DNA of 64,000 nucleotides from Rhodovulum strictum (GCF_009649175.1 NZ_WJPO01000001.1:62001-126000), one strand, 5' to 3'. Positions 10,882 through 18,478 are shown, counted from the stretch's first letter. Translations and numbers: made by a program. Notes: a model not told the origin generated them from the letters alone.

Positions 10882-10896
10882 TTAACCCTTTGTTAA
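10882..10896. promoter_or_regulatory. CtrA-type box upstream of the GTA promoter
   Basis: The sequence TTAACCCTTTGTTAA is a perfect TTAA-N7-TTAA repeat, the consensus of the alphaproteobacterial response regulator CtrA. It ends 11 bases upstream of the -35 element at 10908, a suitable place for an activator. CtrA is known to be required for GTA expression in Rhodobacter capsulatus. Direct binding here is inference. Confidence 0.6.
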
Positions 10897-10907
10897 AGAT
10901 AAACTTC

Positions 10908-10936
10908 TTGACTCTCCGCGCGGTCTGATCTATACC
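10908..10936 (+). promoter_or_regulatory. Sigma-70 promoter of the gene transfer agent cluster
   Basis: -35 TTGACT (10908-10913), a 17-base spacer, and -10 TATACC (10931-10936). It lies in the 173-base gap between mltG and the first GTA gene. The expected start near 10943 leaves a leader of about 105 bases that includes an intrinsic terminator. Confidence 0.75.
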
Positions 10937-10964
10937 TTCAGGCAAGCTGGAAGACGTGGGTTAG

Positions 10965-10996
10965 CGGCCCGGGGGCATCCCCCGAGGCCGTTTTTT
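10965..10996 (+). terminator. Intrinsic terminator inside the GTA leader
   Basis: CGGCC plus CGGGGG (10965-10975) pair with CCCCCG and GGCCG (10979-10990) around a CAT loop with one bulged A, followed by six T (10991-10996). It starts only about 22 bases after the expected GTA transcription start, and it could also end mltG transcripts. Flanking GAAGAC (10950-10955) and GTCTTC (11000-11005) could form a longer alternative pairing around it. Confidence 0.85.
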
Positions 10997-11047
10997 CGTG
11001 TCTTCTCCTGCGACGGGGGGCCGTCAGGACAAGCAAGCAAGGACAGC

Positions 11048-11398
11048 ATGGGAACGATAACGGCCCCGCAAGCGGGCGAGGCGGCTGCCCGGGCGGTGCT
11101 TGAGGAGGCCGAAGAGCATTACAGACGCACGATTCGCGTTCTGAACGGGATCATCGAAGAAGTTGAGGCTGGCCATACTGAACGGGCACGCGCGCTGAGG
11201 GGCGCGTTGAGTGATCTCGGCAAGGCGGTCCAGACCGCGTTCGACGAAAGGTTACGAGTTGGAAAGCTTCTCCGAGACGAAGCGGGCGGCGCCTGCGACT
11301 ATGCCCTCGACCTCGATGAGGCACGTCTTGAGGTCGGGCGCAGACTGGATCGCATGCGCGCCACGCGACGAACAGACGGCCTTTCTGAACAGCCTTGA
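11048..11398 (+). CDS. GTA gp1-like small terminase subunit
   Basis: First gene of the GTA cluster. By position and size it corresponds to RcGTA orfg1, identified in R. capsulatus as the small terminase subunit, which presents DNA to the large subunit for packaging. The 116-residue product is helical and charged (EEAEEHYRRTIRVLNGIIEEVEAG near residues 20-43), with no obvious enzyme motif. ATG 11048 has AAGGA upstream. The 3' end overlaps the terminase large subunit by about 80 bases. Assignment rests on gene order more than on sequence motifs. Confidence 0.8.
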   Translation: MGTITAPQAGEAAARAVLEEAEEHYRRTIRVLNGIIEEVEAGHTERARALRGALSDLGKAVQTAFDERLRVGKLLRDEAGGACDYALDLDEARLEVGRRLDRMRATRRTDGLSEQP

Positions 11399-12671
11399 TG
11401 ACGGCACGCTGATGGCGCTGCCCTTCCTGTTCGAGTTCTGGGCGTTGCCGCACCAGTTGCCGCCCGAGGGCAATTGGCGGGCCTGGGTGGTGCTGGGCGG
11501 CCGGGGCGCGGGCAAGACACGGGCGGGTGCCGAATGGGTGCGCGCCGAGGTCGAGGGGCCGCGGCCGCTGGATCCGGGCCGGTCGCGGCGGGTGGCGCTG
11601 GTGGGCGAGACGGTGGATCAGGTCCGCGAGGTGATGGTCTTTGGCGACAGCGGGCTGATGGCCTGTTCGCCGCCTGATCGCCGCCCGCGCTGGGAAGCGA
11701 CGCGGCGTCGGCTGGTCTGGCCGAACGGGGCGGTCGCGCAGGTGTTTTCGGCGCATGACCCCGAGGGATTGCGGGGGCCGCAATTCGATGCGGCCTGGGC
11801 AGACGAACTGGCGAAGTGGAAGAAGGCCGAAGAAACCTGGGACATGTTGCAGTTCGGGTTGCGGCTGGGGCCGTCGCCCCGGCAATGCGTTACCACGACA
11901 CCCCGGAATGTGGGCGTGCTGCGGTCGATCCTGGCGAACCCGACGACGGTTGTCACGCATGCGCCGACCGAGGCGAACCGGGCCAATCTGGCGGCCTCGT
12001 TCCTTGAGGCGGTGCGGACGCGCTATGCGGGCACGCGATTGGGGCGGCAGGAACTGGATGGCGTTCTGCTGGAGGAATCCGAGGGTGCGCTTTGGTCGCT
12101 GGCGGCGATAGAGGCCGCGCGGATCGACACGGCGCCGCCGCTTGACCGGATCGTGGTGGCGGTCGATCCGCCGGTCACGGGGCATGGCGGATCGGATGAA
12201 TGCGGGATCGTGGTCGTGGGCGTGCAGAGCAAGGGGCCGCCGCAGGACTGGTTTGCGGTGGTGCTGGAGGATGCCAGTCTGCGGGGTGCGGCGCCGACGG
12301 TCTGGGCGCAGGCGGCGATCGAGGCGATGGAGCGGTTCGGCGCCGAACGGCTGGTGGCCGAGGTCAACCAGGGCGGCGATCTGGTCGAGACGGTGATCCG
12401 CCAGCTTGATCCGCTGGTGCCGTTCCGGGCGGTGCGTGCATCGCGCGGGAAGGCCGCGCGGGCCGAGCCGGTGGCCGCACTGTACGAGCAGGGGCGGGTC
12501 AAGCATCTGCGCGGGATGACCACGCTGGAGGATCAGATGTGCCGCATGACCGCGCGCGGTTATGAGGGGCGTGGCAGCCCCGACCGTGTAGATGCGCTGG
12601 TCTGGGCGATCCATGAGCTGATGATTGCCCCGGCCGCCCATTGGCGCCGACCGCGGGTGCGCAGCCTGTAG
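11316..12671 (+). CDS. GTA terminase large subunit (gp2)
   Basis: Packaging motor ATPase and nuclease that loads host DNA headfuls into the GTA capsid. The Walker A motif GGRGAGKT is at residues 61-68 counted from ATG 11316, in the setting WRAWVVLGGRGAGKTRAGAEWVR. A Walker B-like FDAAWADELAKW follows, and the C-terminal RNase H-like nuclease begins with RIVVAVDPPVTG. It has 451 residues, close to RcGTA gp2. The start is uncertain: ATG 11316 gives a family-like N-terminus but lacks a strong ribosome site, TTG 11328 has GAGG upstream, and the frame is open to 11211. It overlaps g1. Confidence 0.92.
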   Translation: MRHVLRSGADWIACAPRDEQTAFLNSLDDGTLMALPFLFEFWALPHQLPPEGNWRAWVVLGGRGAGKTRAGAEWVRAEVEGPRPLDPGRSRRVALVGETVDQVREVMVFGDSGLMACSPPDRRPRWEATRRRLVWPNGAVAQVFSAHDPEGLRGPQFDAAWADELAKWKKAEETWDMLQFGLRLGPSPRQCVTTTPRNVGVLRSILANPTTVVTHAPTEANRANLAASFLEAVRTRYAGTRLGRQELDGVLLEESEGALWSLAAIEAARIDTAPPLDRIVVAVDPPVTGHGGSDECGIVVVGVQSKGPPQDWFAVVLEDASLRGAAPTVWAQAAIEAMERFGAERLVAEVNQGGDLVETVIRQLDPLVPFRAVRASRGKAARAEPVAALYEQGRVKHLRGMTTLEDQMCRMTARGYEGRGSPDRVDALVWAIHELMIAPAAHWRRPRVRSL

Positions 12672-12679
12672 AGAAGTTC

Positions 12680-12750
12680 GGCCGCAACGATGCGGCCCTG
12701 ACGGAATGACAAGGCCCGGCCCCGGAATCCCCGGGGGCCGGGCCTTTGCT
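12680..12750 (+). terminator. Tandem hairpins in the g2-g3 gap, second one terminator-like
   Basis: The first hairpin is GGCCGC-AACGAT-GCGGCC (12680-12697). The second is a long stem starting AAGGCCCGGCCCC (12711-12723) that pairs with GGGGGCCGGGCCTT (12733-12746) with one extra G, followed by TTTGCTTT. It lies within a cluster expected to be one transcript, between the terminase and portal genes. Confidence 0.7.
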
Positions 12751-12797
12751 TTGGGCCCTGGATGGGCGGCGACAGCGAAACCGGAGGTGCTTTGCCC

Positions 12798-13973
12798 ATG
12801 AAACTGAACATCTTTCGCCGTGCCGAGCGGGCCGCGCCGGAGGCGAAAGCCTCAGCCTCCGGGCCGGTGATTGCCTGGGCCGGGTCGGGGCGCGTGGCCT
12901 GGAGCCCGCGGGACACGGTCTCGTTGACCCGCAACGGCTTTGTCGGCAACCCGGTGGGTTTTCGGGCGGTCAAGCTGATCGCCGAGGCGGCGGCGGCGCT
13001 GCCGCTGGTCTGCCAGGACGCCGAACGGCGCTATGAGACCCACCCGCTGCTCGATCTGATCGCGCGGCCCAATCCGGCGCAGGGACGGGCAGAGCTGTTC
13101 GAGGCGCTGTACGGCCAGTTGCTGCTGTCGGGCAATGCCTATCTGGAGGCGGTGGGCGGCGAGGATGGCTTGCCGCTGGAACTGCATGTGCTGCGCTCGG
13201 ACCGGATGCATCTGGTGCCGGGGCGGGACGGCTGGCCGGTGGCCTATGACTACACGGTGGGCGGGCGCAAGCACCGCTTCGACATGACCGGGCCGCTGCC
13301 GCCGGTCTGCCATATCAAGAGCTTCCATCCGCAGGACGACCATTACGGGCTTTCGCCGATGCAGGCGGCGGCGACCGCGATCGACGTGCATAACTCGGCC
13401 TCGCGCTGGTCCAAGGCGCTTCTGGACAATGCCGCGCGTCCCTCGGGCGCCATCGTCTATCGCGGCTCGGACGGCAACTCGACGCTGAGCGAGGACCAGT
13501 ACGCGCGGCTTCAGGACGAGATGCTGTCCTATCACCAGGGCGCGGCCAATGCTGGGCGGCCGATGCTGCTGGAAGGCGGGCTTGACTGGAAGCCGATGGG
13601 CTTTTCGCCCTCGGACATGGAGTTCCACCGCACCAAGGAGGCCGCGGCGCGCGAGATCGCGACGGCCTTCGGGGTGCCGCCGATGATGCTGGGCATTCCG
13701 GGGGATGCGACCTACGCGAATTATCAGGAAGCGAACCGCGCCTTCTATCGGCTGACGGTGCTGCCGATGGTGGCCAAGGTTGCCGGTGCCGTTGCCGATT
13801 TCCTGTCGCGCTTCGGGGGTGAGGCGGTGAGCCTCAAGCCCGATCTCGACCAGGTGCCGGCGCTTGCCGCCGAACGCGATGCGCAATGGCTGCGGATCGC
13901 CAGCGCCGGGTTCCTGACAGAAGACGAGAAACGCGCCCTTCTGGGTCTGCCCACCCGGCCGGAGGGGGAATGA
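12798..13973 (+). CDS. GTA portal protein (gp3, HK97 family)
   Basis: Dodecameric ring at the capsid vertex through which DNA enters and leaves. The family signature is clear: NPVGFRAVKLIAEAAAALPL near residues 54-73, LLLSGNAYLEAV, and FGVPPMMLGIPGDATYANYQ near residues 300-319. It has 391 residues, the usual HK97-portal length. ATG 12798 is chosen with GGAGG ten bases upstream. The stop overlaps the next start (ATGA). Confidence 0.95.
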   Translation: MKLNIFRRAERAAPEAKASASGPVIAWAGSGRVAWSPRDTVSLTRNGFVGNPVGFRAVKLIAEAAAALPLVCQDAERRYETHPLLDLIARPNPAQGRAELFEALYGQLLLSGNAYLEAVGGEDGLPLELHVLRSDRMHLVPGRDGWPVAYDYTVGGRKHRFDMTGPLPPVCHIKSFHPQDDHYGLSPMQAAATAIDVHNSASRWSKALLDNAARPSGAIVYRGSDGNSTLSEDQYARLQDEMLSYHQGAANAGRPMLLEGGLDWKPMGFSPSDMEFHRTKEAAAREIATAFGVPPMMLGIPGDATYANYQEANRAFYRLTVLPMVAKVAGAVADFLSRFGGEAVSLKPDLDQVPALAAERDAQWLRIASAGFLTEDEKRALLGLPTRPEGE

Positions 13974-14212
13974 AGCCCCCGGCCGAGAGGTCGGGATCGC
14001 GGTTTCTCTATGCGCCGTTCGAGGTGGCGAATGCACGGATCGAAGCCAACGAACGCGTCTGGGATGAGCGCTGGACGGCGCTCGAGTTCCGGCTTGTCCG
14101 GATCGAGACGGCGCTTGAGCGGCTGGAACGACGCATGTGGCTGATCGTCTACGGCGTGGTCGCGGTGATCTTGACGGAAGGCGTGGCATCGCTCTTGGCG
14201 ATCTCGCCGTGA
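13970..14212 (+). CDS. GTA gp3.5-like small membrane protein
   Basis: An 80-residue product that starts in the ATGA overlap with the portal gene. It has a charged helical N-terminal half (RIEANERVWDERWTALEFRL) and one C-terminal transmembrane helix (about residues 57-78, LIVYGVVAVILTEGVASLLA). RcGTA has a small gene in the same place (g3.5). Its role is unknown to me. The coiled-coil-plus-membrane-anchor layout resembles small phage accessory proteins, but no function is claimed. Confidence 0.8.
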   Translation: MKPPAERSGSRFLYAPFEVANARIEANERVWDERWTALEFRLVRIETALERLERRMWLIVYGVVAVILTEGVASLLAISP

Positions 14213-14226
14213 AAAGGGGAGTTCGG

Positions 14227-14790
14227 ATGAAAGGATACGACAGGGACACCGGACTGGAGCGCAAGTTCTGCCAGCCGGACGGGCCGCTTGCGCTGGGCGA
14301 GGGGGCCATCATCGAGGGCTATGCCTCGCTTTTCGGTGCCACGGACCAGGGCGGCGATGTGGTGCAACCCGGCGCCTATGGCGCCTGCCTGAAGCGGATG
14401 GCGGCCGAGGGTCGGCGGGTCAAGATGCTGTGGCAGCACGATCCCGCCCAGCCCATCGGCGTCTGGGACGAAGTCAGGGAGGACAATCGCGGGCTTTTCG
14501 TCAAGGGGCGGTTGCTGCCCGAGGTGGCGCAGGCCCGCGAGGCGGCTGTGCTGGTTTCGGCCGGTGCGATCGACGGTTTGTCGATCGGCTATCGCACCAA
14601 GCGGGCCGAACGGGATGCAAGCGGGCGCCGGCTTCTGGCGGAGCTGGAGCTTTGGGAGGTGTCGCTGGTGACTTTCCCGATGCTTGCCGAAGCGCGGGTC
14701 GGCGCCAAAGGGGGAGACCCTGCCGAAGTGCTCTTGCGCGACCTGGCGGATGCCTTCGCGGGCGCCCGCCGAATGTTGGCCGAGGGTTGA
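14227..14790 (+). CDS. GTA prohead protease (gp4, HK97 family)
   Basis: Serine protease that trims the capsid protein during head maturation. Family motifs are EGYASLFGATDQGGDVVQPG near residues 30-49, the histidine in MLWQHDPAQPIGVW, and the serine in AIDGLSIGYRT, followed by LWEVSLVTFPMLAEA. It has 187 residues. ATG 14227 was chosen within a longer open frame because it gives the family N-terminus and lies 15 bases after g3.5. It immediately precedes the capsid gene, as in RcGTA. Confidence 0.94.
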   Translation: MKGYDRDTGLERKFCQPDGPLALGEGAIIEGYASLFGATDQGGDVVQPGAYGACLKRMAAEGRRVKMLWQHDPAQPIGVWDEVREDNRGLFVKGRLLPEVAQAREAAVLVSAGAIDGLSIGYRTKRAERDASGRRLLAELELWEVSLVTFPMLAEARVGAKGGDPAEVLLRDLADAFAGARRMLAEG

Positions 14791-14833
14791 TTACCAGAGG
14801 CCGCGAGGACCGATCTCAACAAGGACAAGCGAG

Positions 14834-16024
14834 ATGACCGAGACCGAGACCAAGTCCGGCGGGAGCCATGCCCCGGCGGCGGAAGTGAAGCAGGCGCTGA
14901 ACTCATTTCTTCACGATTTCAGAGAGTTCCAGGCTGACATGAAATCCCGACTGCAACAACAGGAAGAGCGACTGACCATGCTGGACCGGAAATCCCAAAT
15001 GACCGCCGCCAAACGGCCTGCGCTTTCACGGGCCGCCGATATCGACGCGCCGCACAAGAAGGCGCTTGCCTCGTATCTGCGCAATGGCGACGATGATGGG
15101 CTGCGTGGGCTGGAGCTTGAGGGCAAGGCGCTGGGCACCTCGGTTGCGGCCGAGGGCGGCTATCTCGTCGATCCCGAGACGTCGGAGGCGATCAAGTCGG
15201 TGCTGCGCTCGACTGCCTCGATCCGCTCGATCGCGCAGGTCGTCACGGTCGAGGCGACTTCGTTCGATGTGCTGGTGGACCATTCGGACATCGGTTCGGG
15301 CTGGGCGACCGAGACCGCCACGCAGGTCGAGACCGGCACGCCGCTGATCGAGCGGGTCTCGATCCCGCTGCACGAGTTGTCGGCGATGCCGAAGGCCAGC
15401 CAGCGGCTGCTGGACGATTCCGCGTTCGATATCGAGGGCTGGCTTGCCTCGCGCATCGCAGACAAGTTCGCCCGCGCCGAGGCGGCGGCCTTCATCAATG
15501 GAAACGGCATCGACAAGCCGACAGGCTTCCTGTCGCATCCCCAAGTCCCCGAAGATGCGTGGAGCTGGGGTAGCCTGGGCTATGTCGCGACGCGCACCGA
15601 TGGCGATTTCGATGCGGTGGCGCCTGCGGATGCGATCCTGGATCTGGTCTATTCGCTGGGTGCCGAATACCGCGCGGGGGCGGCCTTCGTGATGAACTCG
15701 CGCACGGCGGGTGCGGTGCGCAAGATGAAGGATGCCGATGGCCGCTTCCTGTGGTCGGACGGTCTGTCGGCGGGCGAGCCCGCGCGGCTTCTGGGCTATC
15801 CGGTCCTGATCGCCGAGGACATGCCCGATATCGCCTCGGGTGCGGTGGCGATCGCCTTCGGCAACTTTCAGGCGGGCTACACCATCGCCGAGCGTCCCGA
15901 CCTGCGGGTGCTGCGCGACCCGTTCTCGGCCAAGCCGCATGTGCTGTTCTACGCCACCAAGCGGGTGGGCGGCGATGTGAGCGACTATGCCGCGATCAAG
16001 CTGCTGAAGTTCGCCACCGCCTGA
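14834..16024 (+). CDS. GTA major capsid protein (gp5, HK97 fold)
   Basis: Forms the particle shell. The N-terminal ~110 residues form a charged, helical scaffolding (delta) domain (VKQALNSFLHDFREFQADMK and onward) that the gp4 protease is expected to remove. The HK97 core begins near GTSVAAEGGYLVDPETSEAI and includes ELSAMPKASQRLLDDSAFD and a C-terminal YAAIKLLKFATA. It has 396 residues, as in RcGTA. AAGGA lies eight bases before ATG 14834. The gap after it holds a long inverted repeat. Confidence 0.96.
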   Translation: MTETETKSGGSHAPAAEVKQALNSFLHDFREFQADMKSRLQQQEERLTMLDRKSQMTAAKRPALSRAADIDAPHKKALASYLRNGDDDGLRGLELEGKALGTSVAAEGGYLVDPETSEAIKSVLRSTASIRSIAQVVTVEATSFDVLVDHSDIGSGWATETATQVETGTPLIERVSIPLHELSAMPKASQRLLDDSAFDIEGWLASRIADKFARAEAAAFINGNGIDKPTGFLSHPQVPEDAWSWGSLGYVATRTDGDFDAVAPADAILDLVYSLGAEYRAGAAFVMNSRTAGAVRKMKDADGRFLWSDGLSAGEPARLLGYPVLIAEDMPDIASGAVAIAFGNFQAGYTIAERPDLRVLRDPFSAKPHVLFYATKRVGGDVSDYAAIKLLKFATA

Positions 16025-16069
16025 TCGTCTGACCGAGACGCTGCCTCCGGGTGATCCCCGGGGCGGCCA

Positions 16070-16138
16070 GGCGCGCGCCGGGTTCGCCCGGTCTGTCCAG
16101 CTGTTCCCTCCGTCGGGATGGCCGGGCCGGCGCGCGCC
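16070..16138. repeat. 12-bp inverted repeat downstream of the capsid gene
   Basis: GGCGCGCGCCGG (16070-16081) and CCGGCGCGCGCC (16127-16138) are perfect complements with a 45-base spacer that itself holds short G/C repeats. They sit in the 150-base capsid-g6 gap, the longest gap in the GTA cluster after the leader. There is no T-run, so an RNA-stability or processing role is more likely than termination. Confidence 0.6.
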
Positions 16139-16174
16139 AGCATTCAGCGGGGGGCCAAGCGGAGAAATGACGAG

Positions 16175-16774
16175 ATGATGCTGATCGAGCAGACGACGCT
16201 GCCCGCTGCCGCGCTGCCGCTGGACCGGTTCAAGGCGCATCTGCGGCTGGGAACGGGGTTCTCCGATGGCGGGGCCGAAGACGCGTTGCTGGAGGCATTC
16301 CTGCGGGCGGCTATTGCGACGATCGAGGAACGGACGTCGAAGGTGCTGTCGGCGCGCAGCTTCACCTGGGGGGTGCATGGTTGGCGCGATGGGGAGCGGG
16401 AGACATTGCCTGTGGCGCCGGTAAGCCGCATTACCGAGCTGCGGGTCCATGATCGCCGCGGCACCGTTTGCGTTTGCGATCCGGGCACCTACCGGCTGGA
16501 GCGGGACGGTACCTATCCGCGGATCGTGGCGGGACGGACCCATCTGCCGACGATTCCGCAGGGAGGCGGCGCCGAGGTCGATTTCGAAGCCGGCTTCGGC
16601 GAGGATTGGGACAGCGTGCCCCCCGATCTGGGGCAGGCGGTGTTCTTGCTGGCGGCGCATTACCACGAGAATCGACACGAGGCGGCGTCGGGCGCAGGCC
16701 ATATGCCGTTCGGGGTCGCGGCGCTGATCGGACGCTGGCGGCGGTTGCGGATGACGGCGGGAGGCGCTTCATGA
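16175..16774 (+). CDS. GTA head-tail adaptor (gp6)
   Basis: By position this is RcGTA g6, the adaptor ring below the portal. The 199-residue product has an N-terminal helical bundle of the gp6/connector type (LDRFKAHLRLGTGFSDGGAE, LLEAFLRAAIATIEERT) followed by a beta-rich insertion. The C-terminal helix has AVFLLAAHYHENRHEA. The start could be ATG 16175 or 16178. GGAG lies about ten bases upstream of the first. The stop overlaps the g7 start by four bases. Confidence 0.88.
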   Translation: MMLIEQTTLPAAALPLDRFKAHLRLGTGFSDGGAEDALLEAFLRAAIATIEERTSKVLSARSFTWGVHGWRDGERETLPVAPVSRITELRVHDRRGTVCVCDPGTYRLERDGTYPRIVAGRTHLPTIPQGGGAEVDFEAGFGEDWDSVPPDLGQAVFLLAAHYHENRHEAASGAGHMPFGVAALIGRWRRLRMTAGGAS

Positions 16775-17112
16775 AGCGCCCCCCCATCCTGAACCGCCGC
16801 CTTGTGCTTGAGGCGGCGCAGCGGCTGCCCGACGGGGCCGGCGGTTTTTCCGAGACATGGGGCGAGCTTGGAATCCTGTGGGCCGAGATCACGCCGCGCA
16901 CGGGCGGCGAGCGTGCGGGGCAGGAACTGACGCTGACCCGGGTGCCTTATCACATCGTCGTTCGGGCCGCCCCGCCTGGGTCGGCCCGGCGGCCCGCGCC
17001 CGACGCGCGGTTTCGCGAGGGCGCGCGGATCTTTCACATCCGCGCGGTGACCGAGGCGGACCGGAAAGGGCATTACCTGCTCTGCTTTGCCGAAGAGGAG
17101 AAACCGTCATGA
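16771..17112 (+). CDS. GTA head-tail stopper (gp7)
   Basis: A 113-residue protein of the phage head-closure family. It starts in the ATGA overlap with g6. The segment LPDGAGGFSETWGELGILWAEI followed by ITPRTGGERAGQE and a C-terminal HIRAVTEADRKGHYLLCFAEE is the usual pattern of gp16/SPP1-type stoppers. In RcGTA g7 closes the portal channel and joins head to tail. It overlaps g8 by four bases, consistent with coupled translation. Confidence 0.88.
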   Translation: MKRPPILNRRLVLEAAQRLPDGAGGFSETWGELGILWAEITPRTGGERAGQELTLTRVPYHIVVRAAPPGSARRPAPDARFREGARIFHIRAVTEADRKGHYLLCFAEEEKPS

Positions 17113-17519
17113 GCTATGGCGCGGCAGCCGCGCTTCAGGCGGCGATCTACCAGCGGCTGGCGGGTAATTTGGACCTTGCGGCGCTGGTGGGCGGGGCGAT
17201 CTTTGACGTGGTTCCGGCGGGCGAACTGCCGCCGACCTATGTCAGTCTGGGTCCGGAAGAGGTGCGCGATGCCTCGGACAAGACCGGCGGCGGGGCGCTG
17301 CATCTGTTCACCATCACGATTGTCAGCCGGGAGGCCGGGTTCGCCCAGGCCAAGGCGGCGGCTGCGGCGGTGTCCGATGCGCTGGTGGGCGCGCCCCTGG
17401 CGATGTCCCGCGGTCGGCTCGTCGGCCTGTGGTTCGACCGCGCCCGTGCCCGCCGGGTGGGCACCCAGGGCGAGCGCCGGATCGACCTGCGTTTTGGCGC
17501 GCGGGTCGAGGACGACTGA
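17109..17519 (+). CDS. GTA tail terminator (gp8, DUF3168)
   Basis: A 136-residue DUF3168-type protein that caps the tail tube and fixes its length. Family features are AALQAAIYQRLAGNLDLAAL at residues 6-25, ELPPTYVSLG near 39-48, and a beta-strand pair HLFTITIVSREAGFAQAKAA. The C-terminus ERRIDLRFGARVEDD is typical. It starts in the ATGA overlap with g7. RcGTA g8 has the same place and size. Confidence 0.9.
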   Translation: MSYGAAAALQAAIYQRLAGNLDLAALVGGAIFDVVPAGELPPTYVSLGPEEVRDASDKTGGGALHLFTITIVSREAGFAQAKAAAAAVSDALVGAPLAMSRGRLVGLWFDRARARRVGTQGERRIDLRFGARVEDD

Positions 17520-17542
17520 ACACCAAATCTGGAGTGATCGAC

Positions 17543-17956
17543 ATGACGGCGCAATTCGGCAAAGACCTTCTGATCAAGCTCGACCTCGATGGGGCGGGCC
17601 AGTTCGAGACCATCGCGGGGCTGAGGGCCACGCGCATCAGTTTCAACGCGGAACAGGTGGATGTCACCAGCCTGGAAAGCGCGGGCGGCTGGCGCGAGCT
17701 TCTGGCGGGCGCCGGTGTCAAGTCGGCCGGAATTTCCGGTGGCGGCGTTTTCAAGGATGCTTCGACGGACGCCCGGGCGCGGGAGGTCTTCTTTGCCTCC
17801 GAGACACCGGCCTTTCAGGTCGTGATCCCGGGGTTCGGAGTGGTCGAGGGGCCTTTCCAGATCACCTCGCTGGAATATTCCGGCAGCCACAACGGCGAGG
17901 CGACCTATGAGCTGACGCTGGCCTCGGCCGGTCGGCTGACCTTTACGGCGTTCTGA
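17543..17956 (+). CDS. GTA major tail (tube) protein (gp9)
   Basis: Forms the stacked hexameric tail tube. The 137-residue sequence has the phage tail-tube pattern: TAQFGKDLLIKLD at the N-terminus, then ETIAGLRATRISFNAEQVDVT and VTSLESAGGWRELLAGAGVKS. It ends with ITSLEYSGSHNGEATYELTL near the C-terminus. ATG 17543 has GGAG eight bases upstream. g10 begins two bases after its stop. Confidence 0.93.
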   Translation: MTAQFGKDLLIKLDLDGAGQFETIAGLRATRISFNAEQVDVTSLESAGGWRELLAGAGVKSAGISGGGVFKDASTDARAREVFFASETPAFQVVIPGFGVVEGPFQITSLEYSGSHNGEATYELTLASAGRLTFTAF

Positions 17957-17958
17957 GC

Positions 17959-18291
17959 ATGGCCAATCCCCATGCAGGCGAGGTGGCGTTGATTGTCGAT
18001 GGCGAGCGCCGGGTGCTCAAGCTGACGCTGGGTGCGCTGGCCGAGCTTGAGGCGGCGTTGGGGGCGGACACCCTTGTGGCGTTGATCGAGCGCTATGAGG
18101 AGGGCGCGTTCGCCACCCGCGATGTGCTGGCCCTGTTGCTGGCCGGGCTGCGCGGCGGGGGCTGGCAGGGCTCGGCCGCCGAACTGGCGCGCGCCGATAT
18201 CGCAGGCGGCCCGATCATGGCGGCGCGGGCGGCGGCCCAGTTGCTGGCGCGCGCATTCACCCTGCCGGAGACGAACCATGACGGGCTTTGA
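17959..18291 (+). CDS. GTA gp10 family protein, tail-assembly chaperone-like
   Basis: A 110-residue protein with the GTA-gp10 pattern: MANPHAGEVALIVDGERRVL, then LTLGALAELEAALGADTL and a helical C-terminal half. The family is grouped with phage tail-assembly chaperones, which hold the tape measure protein before tube polymerisation. Its 3' end overlaps g10.1 by 14 bases in another frame, an arrangement like the G/GT pair of lambda. Role is by family and position. Confidence 0.85.
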   Translation: MANPHAGEVALIVDGERRVLKLTLGALAELEAALGADTLVALIERYEEGAFATRDVLALLLAGLRGGGWQGSAAELARADIAGGPIMAARAAAQLLARAFTLPETNHDGL

Positions 18292-18475
18292 CTGGGGCGC
18301 GCTGATGCGGGCGGGAATCCGGGGGCTTGGTCTAAAGCCCTCGGAATTCTGGGCGCTGACGCCTGCGGAACTGATGCTGATGCTTGGCGCCGCGGGCGGT
18401 CCGGCGCCGATGAGCCGCGCGCGGCTTGAAGAGCTTGCGCGCGCCTTTCCCGACAACAGGTTGGATCAAGGATAA
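18278..18475 (+). CDS. GTA gp10.1-like small protein
   Basis: A 65-residue product starting MTGFDWGALMRAGIRGLGL and containing LKPSEFWALTPAELMLMLG, a pattern of a small phage tail-assembly chaperone family placed just before the tape measure. ATG 18278 lies inside the g10 end, one frame over, and TMP starts three bases after its stop. It could act with g10 as a chaperone pair. The overlap leaves open a frameshift fusion, but a separate start is present. Confidence 0.85.
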   Translation: MTGFDWGALMRAGIRGLGLKPSEFWALTPAELMLMLGAAGGPAPMSRARLEELARAFPDNRLDQG

Positions 18476-18478
18476 CCG

